This document shows, in pieces, positions 18,597 through 27,460 of a DNA stretch of 64,000 bases. Below the pieces are notes generated by a model. It saw only the letters and a program-made list of their open reading frames with translations, made no database searches and was not told the origin of the DNA. The translations under genes and the position numbers were made by a program. The DNA is from CAVYHX01 sp963768415 (GTDB lineage: Bacteria; Pseudomonadota; Gammaproteobacteria; UBA9214), in assembly GCA_963768415.1 (NCBI GenBank), contig CAVYHX010000005.1:1-64000 (forward strand). The letters are read 5' to 3'. The number at the start of each line of letters is the position of its first letter. The first letter of the stretch is position 1.

Positions 18597-18771
18597 TTTA
18601 TCTGTACAGTAGCGAGTCAGCGAACATGCAGGCCACGTGCGGCACCAGCGCCGGATCTGCGGAGACTCGCAAAACACCAGCCGGGTAACCCGTTATAACT
18701 GCTACTTGCATCAGACCAGGCCTGGGAGAAAGGCAGCAGCCGGTTCTTCAAGAAAAACAAGCGAGACCCCA

Positions 18772-19542
18772 ATGAAAAAAGTATTGGCGTTAATCCTGAT
18801 GCTCGCATTGCCTCTCACGGGGATATGCGAAGATGACGCGGATTTCATGGAAGCGGAGAAAACGGAAAATACCCCGTCCGATAACTATGCCGATGACTTC
18901 CCGTTTACGGATGACGACTTCGAAGACCTGCTCATCTCCGATCCTCTGGAACCGCTGAACCGGGGTTTCTTCTGGTTTAACGACAAACTCTACTTCTATT
19001 TTTTGAAACCGGTTGCCAAAGCCTTTCGGTACGTACCAGAACCCTGGCGTATATCAATCAAGCATTTTTTCAACAATCTTGCCGCACCGGTGAGCATAGT
19101 CAATGCCGGCCTGCAGGGAAAATTCGGTGATGCGGGCAATGAACTGACACGGTTTCTCACCAATACCACCCTGGGAATCGGCGGATTGTTTGACCCCTCC
19201 AGAGAACACTTCGGCATCAACAGGAAGAATGAAGACACCGGACAGACGCTTGGTCACTACGGTATCGGTACCGGGCCCTACCTGGTATTGCCGTTCCTGG
19301 GACCATCAGACCTGCGCGATGCAATCGGCGGGTTTGGTGACACCTATCTGGATATCAGTTATTACCTGTGGCGCAAGGACAAAGACAACTACGACTACAT
19401 TGCCAGCAAGGCTGTTAATGCAATCAACGCGATTTCCCTCGACAAGGATACCTATGAGGGCATAAAGCAGGACGCCCTCGATCCCTATCTCTACATGCGC
19501 GATGCCTATAGCCAGTACCGAAAAAATCTGGTTAAGGAGTAG
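18772..19542 (+). CDS. mlaA: MlaA-family (VacJ) outer-membrane lipid asymmetry protein
   Basis: 256 residues from ATG 18772. After a signal peptide and an acidic linker, the MlaA core begins at DPLEPLNRGFFWFNDKLYFY and continues with RFLTNTTLGIGGLFDPS and GPYLVLPFLGPSDLRDAIG, diagnostic for the family. MlaA extracts misplaced phospholipids from the outer leaflet together with OmpC/F and MlaBCDEF. The usual lipobox is not clear: the signal region ends LPLTGICEDD, where Cys is preceded by T-G-I rather than a standard L-A-G, so lipidation is uncertain. Confidence 0.88.
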   Translation: MKKVLALILMLALPLTGICEDDADFMEAEKTENTPSDNYADDFPFTDDDFEDLLISDPLEPLNRGFFWFNDKLYFYFLKPVAKAFRYVPEPWRISIKHFFNNLAAPVSIVNAGLQGKFGDAGNELTRFLTNTTLGIGGLFDPSREHFGINRKNEDTGQTLGHYGIGTGPYLVLPFLGPSDLRDAIGGFGDTYLDISYYLWRKDKDNYDYIASKAVNAINAISLDKDTYEGIKQDALDPYLYMRDAYSQYRKNLVKE

Positions 19543-19599
19543 CCGGCATAGCATGCAGGCCCCAACGGGTGCCGCACGCAGGCCGGGCGCCGGTCTGAA

Positions 19600-20397
19600 T
19601 CAACCCACCTGTTTTTTTGCCTGCGTCCAGTAGCTGTCCAGAATCTCCGGAGCGGTTGTTGCCACCTCCCCGCCCGCTTCCCCGCACAGCCTTTCGACCT
19701 CATGGAAACGCCTGGTAAATTTTTCGTTCGTCAGGCGCAGCGCTGATTCGGGATCTATCCCGGCATGCCGGAGGATATTGACTGCGGCAAACAACAGGTC
19801 ACCGGCCTCTGCTGCAACTACCCCGGGTGCAGCATCACGCTGAATCTCTGCGTGCAATTCGTCCAACTCCTCGCGTACCTTGGCAAACACTCCATTGATA
19901 TCCGGCCAGTCGAATCCGACGCGTGCCGCCTTTTTGCCCAGCTTGACCGCCCGCGTCAGTGCCGGCAGTGCAAGCGGCACACCATCCAGCACGCTGCCTG
20001 CAGAACCGCGCTCTTGCTGCTTGTGGTTTTCCCAGGCATGAGTTTGCGCATCAGCATCCGCGATCACTTCATCGCCAAATACATGCGGGTGCCGACGTAT
20101 CATCTTTTCACAGATGCCGGTAACGACCCCCGAAAAGTCAAACCATCCGGCCTCGTCGGCCAGCTGCGCATGAAAAACCACCTGGAACAGCAGATCACCC
20201 AGTTCATCCTGCAGGTCTGCGGGATTATTCCGCTCGATGGCATCGACCACCTCATAGGCCTCCTCGAGCGTATAGGGAGCGATAGTCCTGAAGTCCTGCT
20301 GAATATCCCAGGGACAGCCCGTTTCCCGGTCACGCAACCGCGCCATGATTTCGAGCAACAATTCCAGCGTCGGCTGTTCTGACCCGTCAACTGACAT
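19600..20397 (-). CDS. mazG: Nucleoside triphosphate pyrophosphohydrolase MazG
   Basis: 265 residues from ATG 20397, with AGGAG 8 bases upstream. Two all-alpha NTP pyrophosphatase domains: the N-terminal copy shows CPWD, EEAYEVVDAIE and DELGDLLFQVVFHA (EExxE and ExxD metal sites); the C-terminal copy shows REELDELHAEI and EAGDLLFAAVN. It hydrolyses (d)NTPs to the monophosphates as a housekeeping function and can lower ppGpp in some species. Convergent with mlaA. Confidence 0.93.
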   Translation of the reverse strand: MSVDGSEQPTLELLLEIMARLRDRETGCPWDIQQDFRTIAPYTLEEAYEVVDAIERNNPADLQDELGDLLFQVVFHAQLADEAGWFDFSGVVTGICEKMIRRHPHVFGDEVIADADAQTHAWENHKQQERGSAGSVLDGVPLALPALTRAVKLGKKAARVGFDWPDINGVFAKVREELDELHAEIQRDAAPGVVAAEAGDLLFAAVNILRHAGIDPESALRLTNEKFTRRFHEVERLCGEAGGEVATTAPEILDSYWTQAKKQVG

Positions 20398-20559
20398 AGG
20401 GAAAACTCCTGCCTGCACAGGCTGCAGTATATGAAAGCTTCAGACAGCTTTGCCTGGCGTGTTCCACGTCATACGGGAGAATGGTGCAGTTATTGATACA
20501 GACAGGAATGGCAGGAGGAACCCGCGCCCGCGGACAGCACTGGAAAGACTATTCAGGTA

Positions 20560-21090
20560 TTACCAGCGACGTACGGGACCGACGTCGACGTGAATAAAAT
20601 CCGAGCCCGGGTAATAACCGACACCTCCCGCCTTGAGTGACAGGGCGGCCGCATGCAGATCTTTCAAATCGCAGCCCGGGAGACGCACATCGATCGCCTT
20701 GCCCTGCATGTGATAACTGCGTTTCGCGACGCCGCTGCTTCTTTTGTTGAGCATCGAGTTCGTGGCCGGTGACCGGTATCCGGAAATAATATGCAATGCA
20801 CCCTTGCTACCGGTCTCGGACTGCAGCACATAAAGCAGGTCGACCAGCTGCTCGTCAATGGTATGGATATCACCGGTACGGTGATCCCGCAATATGAAAT
20901 TGATTTCCTCCACCGCACCCTGAATATAGTCACCGTCGGCCCAGTAGGTCGTGGTGAGTGACTCGTCAGTATGGGTATTGAGGAAACTCAGGGAGCGTTC
21001 GGCAGGCAGGTTCGCAGTGGCCAGCACCGGGCTCAAACCGAGGCTGGCAGCGACACCGGTACCCCAGCGGAGAAAACTACGGCGGTTCAT
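20560..21090 (-). CDS. YcbK-family murein endopeptidase (MepK-like, DUF882)
   Basis: 176 residues from ATG 21090. An NRRSFLRWG twin-arginine type signal is followed by the M15-like domain: HIISGYRSPATNSML, SYHMQGKAIDVRLPG and DFIHVDVGPVRRW, with the His and Asp zinc ligands in place. E. coli MepK cuts 3,3-crosslinks in peptidoglycan. It sits next to an LdtD-like L,D-transpeptidase gene on the same strand, as in the E. coli ycbB-ycbK pair, so the maker and cutter of 3,3-links are coupled here. Confidence 0.87.
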   Translation of the reverse strand: MNRRSFLRWGTGVAASLGLSPVLATANLPAERSLSFLNTHTDESLTTTYWADGDYIQGAVEEINFILRDHRTGDIHTIDEQLVDLLYVLQSETGSKGALHIISGYRSPATNSMLNKRSSGVAKRSYHMQGKAIDVRLPGCDLKDLHAAALSLKAGGVGYYPGSDFIHVDVGPVRRW

Positions 21091-21398
21091 AACGCCTGAC
21101 TGGCAACGAGTGACAACATCTTTTGATTTGAACAAACCACTGACCTCCTGATCAATGCTAACTAGCTGTATTCAAAAGATATTATTATAGCCAGTAAAAT
21201 TAGCGTCCGATTATACACCATAAAAATCCCGCGTAAAAATATCTTGCTTACCGTCAATTTATCGGCATGGTAATCCGTGAACTTGAGGCACGGGGATGGC
21301 CATGACACTGACGCAGTGTGCCAGCAAAACCGGGGACAATCTGTTCACTGGTTCACAAAACCGGCGTTGACAGCGCCGGTGCAGCAATGGCAACCAGG

Positions 21399-23048
21399 CT
21401 ATTCGGCAAGACTGCGTGCTTGCGCCGGTGACGCCTGCCACGCCAGCTGCACCAGGGCGTCGCGCCCGTACACATCATCGCGGAACTGCGCCTTGCCCTG
21501 GTCATCCACCCAGGTCGTGAGATAGATCAGATAGACCGGCAGTTTCCGCGGCAGTGTAACCGCCTGGTTTTTCTCGCTGTCGATGGCTTGCTGCACACCG
21601 GCCCCGGACCAGCCATCCTTGTCCCGCAGCAGGTAGCTGGCCAGCCGGATCGGCTCTTCGACACGGATACAGCCGGAGCTGAACATACGCACCGGGTTAT
21701 TGAACAAATGACGTGACGGCGTGTCATGCAGATAAACCGCATAAGGATTTGGCAGCATGAATTTGATGCGCCCGAGGCTGTTCAGCTTGCCAGGTTGCTG
21801 GCGCAAGCGGTAGGGGAAGTTGTACTTGTTTACCTCAGACCATGATATTTCTCCGCTATCGAGCTCTGCGGCACCTGCACTCCAGTCTGCATAAACCCTG
21901 ATTCCCTGCTTGCCGAAATATTCGGGATCTGCAACCTGTTTTGGCAACAGGTCCTCGACCGCCAGTTTATGCGGCACATTCCAGTACGGATTCAGGACAA
22001 TGTGCGTCAAGTCAGCGATGAATGCCGGCGTGGACCGGTAGGGTCGACCGATGATTACCCGCATATCAATGACATGGCGATCATCCTCGACTACCTGCAG
22101 ATAGAAGCCGGCCATATTCACCAGCAGGTAACGCGCTCCAAGGTCCCGCGGCAGCCAGCGCCAGCGTTCCATATTCAGCATAATCTGCTGAATACGCGTC
22201 TCGATCGGCACATTGAGTGCTGCCAGCGTAAGCTTGCCGACCACACCATCGACAAGCAACCCGTGGCGCGCCTGGAATTCCTCTACCGCCGAGGTGAGCA
22301 CCGGATCAAAGAGAAAGGTATTGTCATAGTCATAATCTGACAAATCGCCGGACAGCATCAATCGCTGACGCAGGATACTGATGCGGTGATCCTGCATTCC
22401 GGCTTCCAGCCTGGGCCCGTACGGGACCAGTGGCCATCCACCCGTACTTGCAAGAGAACGATAAGCAGCAAGCAACTGCCCGAGACGCGTGTATTCCTGC
22501 CGTCGGCTGGACAAGGCTTCCAGCCGGGTTGCTAACGACCCGGACGCCAGTGCAGCAGCAAGGACCGTGCCGGCATCGACCGGGGCTTTCCGGATAAGCC
22601 ATGTGGGATCTGCTGCCGAATCCAGGCGGCCACCGCTGATGTGGCTGATGTACTTCAGTAATCCATCAGTCAACAGCAATTCGAGTGAATGCAGCTCGGT
22701 TTGCGCATCTGCCTGCAGCCGGGACTCGATATCCCTGACATGGTATTCATCCGGATACAGCCCATGCCTGTCGGACTCCGCCAGTATCTCCGTCGCGTCG
22801 CGCGCGCGCGCCAGTACCCGCTTGCCGTCTGTCCAGACAGGATTAAATGCGGTTCTTGAATAAAATGCGCGCAGTGCCGGCCAGTCGAGCCGGGCATCGG
22901 CAATAGCGGAGTCGGCCACTTCGAGCAGCCGCGAAAGTGGCCCGGGACCCGGCTGCAGAATCCGGGATCCGGCAGTTGGCGCAAGAACCTGCTCGCTTGC
23001 CGCAACGATTGTCATGGAACTGGCGAGAAACAAAGCACAAACCAGCAC
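21399..23048 (-). CDS. ldtD: L,D-transpeptidase, YcbB/LdtD family
   Basis: About 549 residues: hydrophobic signal region, an N-terminal scaffold domain, a peptidoglycan-binding domain (TSAVEEFQARHGLLVDGVVG, about residues 252-271) and a YkuD catalytic domain with HDTPSRHLF and SSGCIRVEEP, containing the nucleophile Cys. It forms 3,3 (mDap-mDap) crosslinks in the periplasm. The start is unclear: GTG 23048 is the only standard codon in the open frame, but the codons just before it (RYSTRVLV) would supply a better signal-peptide start. Confidence 0.88.
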   Translation of the reverse strand: MLVCALFLASSMTIVAASEQVLAPTAGSRILQPGPGPLSRLLEVADSAIADARLDWPALRAFYSRTAFNPVWTDGKRVLARARDATEILAESDRHGLYPDEYHVRDIESRLQADAQTELHSLELLLTDGLLKYISHISGGRLDSAADPTWLIRKAPVDAGTVLAAALASGSLATRLEALSSRRQEYTRLGQLLAAYRSLASTGGWPLVPYGPRLEAGMQDHRISILRQRLMLSGDLSDYDYDNTFLFDPVLTSAVEEFQARHGLLVDGVVGKLTLAALNVPIETRIQQIMLNMERWRWLPRDLGARYLLVNMAGFYLQVVEDDRHVIDMRVIIGRPYRSTPAFIADLTHIVLNPYWNVPHKLAVEDLLPKQVADPEYFGKQGIRVYADWSAGAAELDSGEISWSEVNKYNFPYRLRQQPGKLNSLGRIKFMLPNPYAVYLHDTPSRHLFNNPVRMFSSGCIRVEEPIRLASYLLRDKDGWSGAGVQQAIDSEKNQAVTLPRKLPVYLIYLTTWVDDQGKAQFRDDVYGRDALVQLAWQASPAQARSLAE

Positions 23049-23199
23049 CAGTACCCGGGTGCTATACCTGCCTGCAGCAGCGCTACGCTGTGCCCCGGAA
23101 GCAGTTAAGAAATGTAGGCTGATAGACAGACATGGTTGCTACGATATCGGCATCCCTGCCCGGCACTGGAATCGCGGTCAGCCATGCGGGGCTTCCGGA

Positions 23200-23655
23200 C
23201 TAGTGAATCGAACTACCCATTGCGTTGATCACTTCATCTTCGAAACCGATTCGATCTGCAAGACATTCGCCCAGATTGGATAAATCCACCGCGAGAAACT
23301 CGACGCTGTTATCCAGCGACATAGCTTCATACTTGTCATTAAAACGCAAAATGATATCGGTGGTTTCGACGATCTTGGGATAGACCTTGTCCGCCACTGC
23401 CATGACCGAATGACGCCGCTCGCGGTTATCGGCCAGATACCGGTACAGCTGGAAATGCGCACTGGCCGTATAGTCAATCAAGGCCTCGCAGAACTGGCGC
23501 AAGGCACGCTCCATCGATGGATCAGGGGTAAACGGCTGGCGGCCGGCCAGATCGGTCAGTAATGCCAGCGTCGCAGTACGTGCTGACACCAGTGCATCGA
23601 GCTTCTCCCGTGACTTCTGGCGACGATCCACTTCCCCCGTAAACATTTGTCCCAT
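23200..23655 (-). CDS. rsd: Rsd/AlgQ-family anti-sigma-70 regulator
   Basis: 151 residues. The conserved core is FCEALIDYTASAHFQLYRYL followed by VYPKIVETTDIILRFNDKYE and LAVDLSNLGECLADRIGFED, matching Rsd of E. coli and AlgQ of Pseudomonas. These proteins bind the housekeeping sigma factor in stationary phase, or act on alginate control. It stands alone, upstream of the LdtD-like gene on the same strand. Confidence 0.82.
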   Translation of the reverse strand: MGQMFTGEVDRRQKSREKLDALVSARTATLALLTDLAGRQPFTPDPSMERALRQFCEALIDYTASAHFQLYRYLADNRERRHSVMAVADKVYPKIVETTDIILRFNDKYEAMSLDNSVEFLAVDLSNLGECLADRIGFEDEVINAMGSSIH

Positions 23656-24120
23656 AATGATTTCCTGCCCTGCTGATTATTGTAAAATTGACCGGCGGCT
23701 GCCGCATTTCGAGCATTGTAGCAAAGGTTGCATCCGTTGTTCGCCTGATTATGCCGAAAGCTCATCCTAAGCACATGTAATTGAATTGATTTTGCCAACA
23801 CCCAGGGCACGGATTCAGCGCTGTCAGGGCGCTCTGCTCATAGTCGACCCGGCATACTGACACCCTCCATGTGTATGTATATGACATATCCCCTTGAGGA
23901 TAGACGGTTTAATAGCTGTATGTTTATTAACCTGAATTGTGCTATTTTTTTGCGTATTACCCTTTTACTACAGGGGAACTAATCTTGACTAAAAGAGTCG
24001 GTTATTACTATAGTAACGGCATCTACAAACCGGACTGCGTCTGATTACCGGTGGCATCGCCGGCTCTTGGCCACCCGCTCCGACGGACACCGGACACATA
24101 GCGTATAGCTGAGGTTTACC
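23656..24120. other. Divergent promoter region between rsd and iscR
   Basis: 465 bases without a convincing gene, notably AT-rich near 23930-24015. It holds the IscR-type site and iscR promoter at 23981-24014. No other structure was recognised. Confidence 0.6.
23981..24014 (+). promoter_or_regulatory. iscR promoter overlapping a type 1 IscR-binding site
   Basis: A -35 TTGACT (23985-23990) and -10 TATAGT (24009-24014) are separated by 18 bases. Positions 23981-24005 match the 25-base E. coli type 1 IscR consensus (half-sites YYGACTR and YAGTCRR) at about 21 positions, counted by eye, including GACT...AGTC. The site covers the -35 and spacer, as expected for autorepression. Confidence 0.7.
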
Positions 24121-24564
24121 ATGAAGTTATCAACCAAAGGTCGCCATGCTGTCACTGCGATGATGGCGCTGGCGCTGCACCATGACAAGGGACCTGTGAC
24201 ACTCGCGGACATATCTGCCGAGCAGTCCATTTCCATTTCCTACCTGGAGCAGCTGTTCGCCTGCCTGCGCCAGAACGGTCTAGTGACCGGTATGCGCGGA
24301 CCGGGTGGAGGCTATTGCCTCGCCCGACCGGCAAACGAAATCACCATCGCCACTATTCTCTCTACGGTCGATGATGTTGCCCGCCAGGAAGAACAGCCCC
24401 ATACCCAGACAGAGGTCTCGGGCAGCTCCCAGATGTGGCTGCACCTGAGTAACCGGATTTTTGACTACCTCAACGGCATCTCGCTTGCCGAGGCAGTGGA
24501 ATCCGCATCAGACGAGCGCCAGGAATCATTGTTCGGATCAGGCTTTCGCAAGACAGCGGCCTGA
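24121..24564 (+). CDS. iscR: Rrf2-family regulator IscR without cluster cysteines
   Basis: 147 residues. The DNA-binding half is clearly IscR: MKLSTKGRHAVTAMMALAL, TLADISAEQSISISYLEQLF (Glu43 conserved) and RGPGGGYCLARPANEI. The loop that in E. coli carries Cys92, Cys98 and Cys104 reads DDVARQEEQPHTQTEVSGSS here and has no cysteine; the following dimer helix (MWLHLSNRIFDYLNGISLAEA) is normal. The protein therefore cannot bind the [2Fe-2S] cluster in the usual way. It is followed directly by iscU. Confidence 0.88.
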   Translation: MKLSTKGRHAVTAMMALALHHDKGPVTLADISAEQSISISYLEQLFACLRQNGLVTGMRGPGGGYCLARPANEITIATILSTVDDVARQEEQPHTQTEVSGSSQMWLHLSNRIFDYLNGISLAEAVESASDERQESLFGSGFRKTAA

Positions 24565-24603
24565 TTTCATTAACCCACACATGTAGTTGTTTGGAGAATC
24601 AAG

Positions 24604-25005
24604 ATGGCATACAGCGAAAAAGTACTGGACCACTATGAGAACCCGCGTAACGTCGGCTCGTTCGACAAGGGTGACAACCAGGTCGGTACCGGCATGGTTG
24701 GGGCACCCGCTTGCGGAGATGTCATGAAGCTGCAAATCAAGGTTGGCAACAACGGCATTATTGAAGATGCCAAGTTCAAAACCTATGGATGTGGTTCAGC
24801 TATTGCCTCCAGCTCGCTGCTGACGGAATGGGTCAAGGGCAAGTCACTGGATGAAGCCAGAAAGATCAAAAATACCGATATCGCCGAAGAACTCGCACTG
24901 CCACCGGTGAAAATACACTGCTCGGTGCTGGCCGAGGACGCGATCAAGGCCGCGATCGATGACTATCACGGGAAAAACCCGGTACCGCACGCAGCCGGAG
25001 CCTGA
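24604..25005 (+). CDS. iscU: Fe-S cluster assembly scaffold IscU
   Basis: 133 residues: MAYSEKVLDHYENPRNVGSF, the three scaffold cysteines in APACGD (about residue 38), YGCGSA (about 64) and HCSVLAEDA (about 107), Asp in ACGD, and LPPVK, the HscA-recognition motif. It assembles [2Fe-2S] clusters. A good ribosome site (GGAG) precedes it. The desulfurase gene iscS, normally between iscR and iscU, is absent, as are iscA, hscBA and fdx, because a terminator and a convergent gene follow. Confidence 0.94.
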   Translation: MAYSEKVLDHYENPRNVGSFDKGDNQVGTGMVGAPACGDVMKLQIKVGNNGIIEDAKFKTYGCGSAIASSSLLTEWVKGKSLDEARKIKNTDIAEELALPPVKIHCSVLAEDAIKAAIDDYHGKNPVPHAAGA

Positions 25006-25022
25006 GAGTAACAGTAAATATA

Positions 25023-25054
25023 AAAACGGGGCCTGAGAGAGGCCCCGTTTTTTT
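25023..25054 (+). terminator. Rho-independent terminator after iscU
   Basis: AAAACGGGGCC, TGAGAGA loop, GGCCCCGTTTTTTT: a 9-10-bp GC-rich stem with a T-tract, 18 bases past the iscU stop. It closes a two-gene iscR-iscU unit. Confidence 0.93.
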
Positions 25055-25089
25055 GTCCGCTGCTGCGCTGCGCGCTCCAGGTCAGCCTC

Positions 25090-27159
25090 TCAGCCAAAAT
25101 CGAATTCCAGCGCCTCGTCAGGTTCCTGCAGGAAATTGCCCTGGATAAGATGCACACCGCTGTTCCACAAGACCTGCAGGCAAGCCGAATTTTCCACAAA
25201 CCCGCCAATGATCTGGATATTCAGCTTCTCGGTTACCTTCATGAATGCCTTCAGGTGCGCCGCCTTACCGGGATCATCTCCCAGGTTCCTGATCATATTA
25301 CCACCGAGCTTCACATAGTCGACCGGGACATGACTGAACAACTGGACCACATCCTGACCAATTTCGCAGTGCTCCAGAGAGATACCGCAATCAAGCCGCC
25401 GCAGTCCTTCGCAGCACCTGACCGCGTCGCGGATGTTGCCTTTGACACTTGCCGCACAGAGTTCAAAAACCAGCCGCTCGCCACTCACATTCCGATTTTC
25501 CAGGCAATGTTTCAGGAAGCCCACAAAACCGGGATCACGCAGGCTGCCGGTTGATAACTTGACGAAAAAACGGGTGCTGATGGCCCGGCGCTGCATCGTC
25601 ATCACCACCTGTTTAACAACCCAGCGGTCGATCGACTCCATCAGACCGTTGGATTCAGCCAGGGCAATGAATCTGGCGGGTGATACGGGTTGATTTGCTG
25701 TGTCATGCAGCCGCAACAGGACTTCATATTTTTCGACAGGGTTGCCTTTAAATGAGGCAATTGGCTGGTAGACCAGATGCAAGCGGGTCGTGCTGGCGGT
25801 ATCCCGCAAGAGCGCCAGCAGTGCGGCCTCCTCCTGATTGCGGCCGCTACCGGCAACGTCAACATCCAGCATTCTCACTGTGACCCTGCTGTTACCCATA
25901 CCCGTGACACGCGCTTCCGCGCACGCCTTTAATGCCAGTGATAACAACGGCAGCCCACCCTCGAGTCGCTGTCGCGGCATGGCAATCCCGATATGGCAAC
26001 CGATTGCGACTGAATGGTCACCTGATTCAAATACCTGCGAGCTAATCGCATTACCGAGCTGCCTGCCCATGGCCTTCATTTCCGCGCATGTTTTACCACC
26101 GATGATATAGGCCAGAGAATAGTCTCCAATGCGTCCGGACAACAGGGATGATGTTGCAAGCGTACCCGTCATCTGTGCAATCTTGACCAGGAGATGATCC
26201 AGCGCATGCGGGGCAAGCTGCGGGTATTCGTGTTGCAGATTATCCAGTTCCAGCAACATCAGCGCAGTGGACTCGCCGTTATACACACCCCGCTCCAGCT
26301 CCGCCAGAAACTCCTGCCGGTTTAATAGCCCCGTAACGGGGTCACGGGTCTGTAAATAGCGCAGCCGATAGTTGCGCGCACGAGACGCACTGGCCTGTTG
26401 CTGGATGCGCGTCAGCAGTTTTTCCGGTTTCACTTTAGCGGACCCGAGCCATTCGCAACCGTTGTCACTGTGTCTGTCACGGTCACGGTCACGGCCACGG
26501 TCTTGTGGCGAACAGAGAAACAGTACCGGCAAATCAACGTAATCCGCGATCTGGTGAATCATGCGTGCGAGGTCCTCGCCGCTGCAACCGTCCAGCGACT
26601 CTTCAATAACCAGCACATCGGGTGAGAAATTGATGACAGAGAGCAGCGTCTGGGAGGGACTCTTCACCTGCCTGACGGTCATACCGGCCTGTTCCAGTAC
26701 CGGCACCGTACCGGTTAGCAGGTCCGGCGTCGCACCGATAATCAGCACCCGGTATCCAGCCTGGCCCGGCAACAGGCAAGACTCCAGATACTGCATCAGT
26801 ACCCGGGGAGGCGCTGGCTTGGCAAGAAATACATTACCGCCGGCCTGCACCGACCGCAGGCGTATATCCTGATCGGCACGCCCGGATAAAAACACCACGA
26901 GCGGCAAGTCCTCGATTTTGACCAGCGCAGCCTGCACCTCATCCAGGCAGGCCTGTTCGGTTGCGCCGCTCTCCAGGTCAACAACCAGAACGGCGGCCCT
27001 GGTCTTGAGGAGTGTCTGCGATAACTGCTTTGGACTATCGAGAAAATGCAGCGTGACACCGGCGGACTCGACCCGATGAACAAGTTCATCTTCGGCCGGA
27101 CAGTCCCCCAGATAGACAACAGTTTGTTTCATCCCTTGCATACTTATCAGTGTTTCCAT
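25090..27159 (-). CDS. FimX-like signalling protein: two receiver-like domains, degenerate GGDEF and EAL
   Basis: 689 residues. Two receiver-like domains (about 12-128 and 137-250) are joined by an Arg-Asp repeat (RGRDRDRDRH, 221-230) to a GGDEF domain (about 270-435) and an EAL domain (about 445-680). The GGDEF site reads RIGDYSLA (343-350) and is not catalytic. The EAL motif is EVL (479-481), and the region equivalent to DDFGTG reads EHCEIGQD, so phosphodiesterase activity is unlikely. This double degeneracy resembles FimX, a c-di-GMP receptor that controls type IV pili. Whether the EAL domain binds c-di-GMP cannot be told from sequence alone. Confidence 0.75.
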   Translation of the reverse strand: METLISMQGMKQTVVYLGDCPAEDELVHRVESAGVTLHFLDSPKQLSQTLLKTRAAVLVVDLESGATEQACLDEVQAALVKIEDLPLVVFLSGRADQDIRLRSVQAGGNVFLAKPAPPRVLMQYLESCLLPGQAGYRVLIIGATPDLLTGTVPVLEQAGMTVRQVKSPSQTLLSVINFSPDVLVIEESLDGCSGEDLARMIHQIADYVDLPVLFLCSPQDRGRDRDRDRHSDNGCEWLGSAKVKPEKLLTRIQQQASASRARNYRLRYLQTRDPVTGLLNRQEFLAELERGVYNGESTALMLLELDNLQHEYPQLAPHALDHLLVKIAQMTGTLATSSLLSGRIGDYSLAYIIGGKTCAEMKAMGRQLGNAISSQVFESGDHSVAIGCHIGIAMPRQRLEGGLPLLSLALKACAEARVTGMGNSRVTVRMLDVDVAGSGRNQEEAALLALLRDTASTTRLHLVYQPIASFKGNPVEKYEVLLRLHDTANQPVSPARFIALAESNGLMESIDRWVVKQVVMTMQRRAISTRFFVKLSTGSLRDPGFVGFLKHCLENRNVSGERLVFELCAASVKGNIRDAVRCCEGLRRLDCGISLEHCEIGQDVVQLFSHVPVDYVKLGGNMIRNLGDDPGKAAHLKAFMKVTEKLNIQIIGGFVENSACLQVLWNSGVHLIQGNFLQEPDEALEFDFG

Positions 27160-27460
27160 TGTTGTTGTTTTGCAGATAGCGGCTGGCGCGCCCCTCCCCG
27201 GGTGACCAGGCGTGATATCAAGTATAGCTACAAATTCCGATTGTACACTCGCACCATGACATGCACATTATGGACCCGGCACAATGCGAGCGGAGTTTGC
27301 ATTGGATGCCACATAAAAAACGTAACTTGTTATAATATATTCTATTTCCCATTTCCGTCGGTCACACGCCACGGGGCTTCCATACATTCCGGGACCCATG
27401 GGAAGTACCCCGGCCAGTCAGGAACCGCTGATATGCGGCTTGCCAAAAGGATCGATTAAC

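Noticed and set aside
26474..26500. Hexamer repeat in the FimX-like gene as a phase-variation switch
   Set aside because: The unit is six bases, so changes in copy number would not shift the frame; it only varies an Arg-Asp linker.
27398..27460. Upstream start for the RibD-like protein
   Set aside because: The extra 21 residues show no family similarity; ATG 27461 fits the domain start better.
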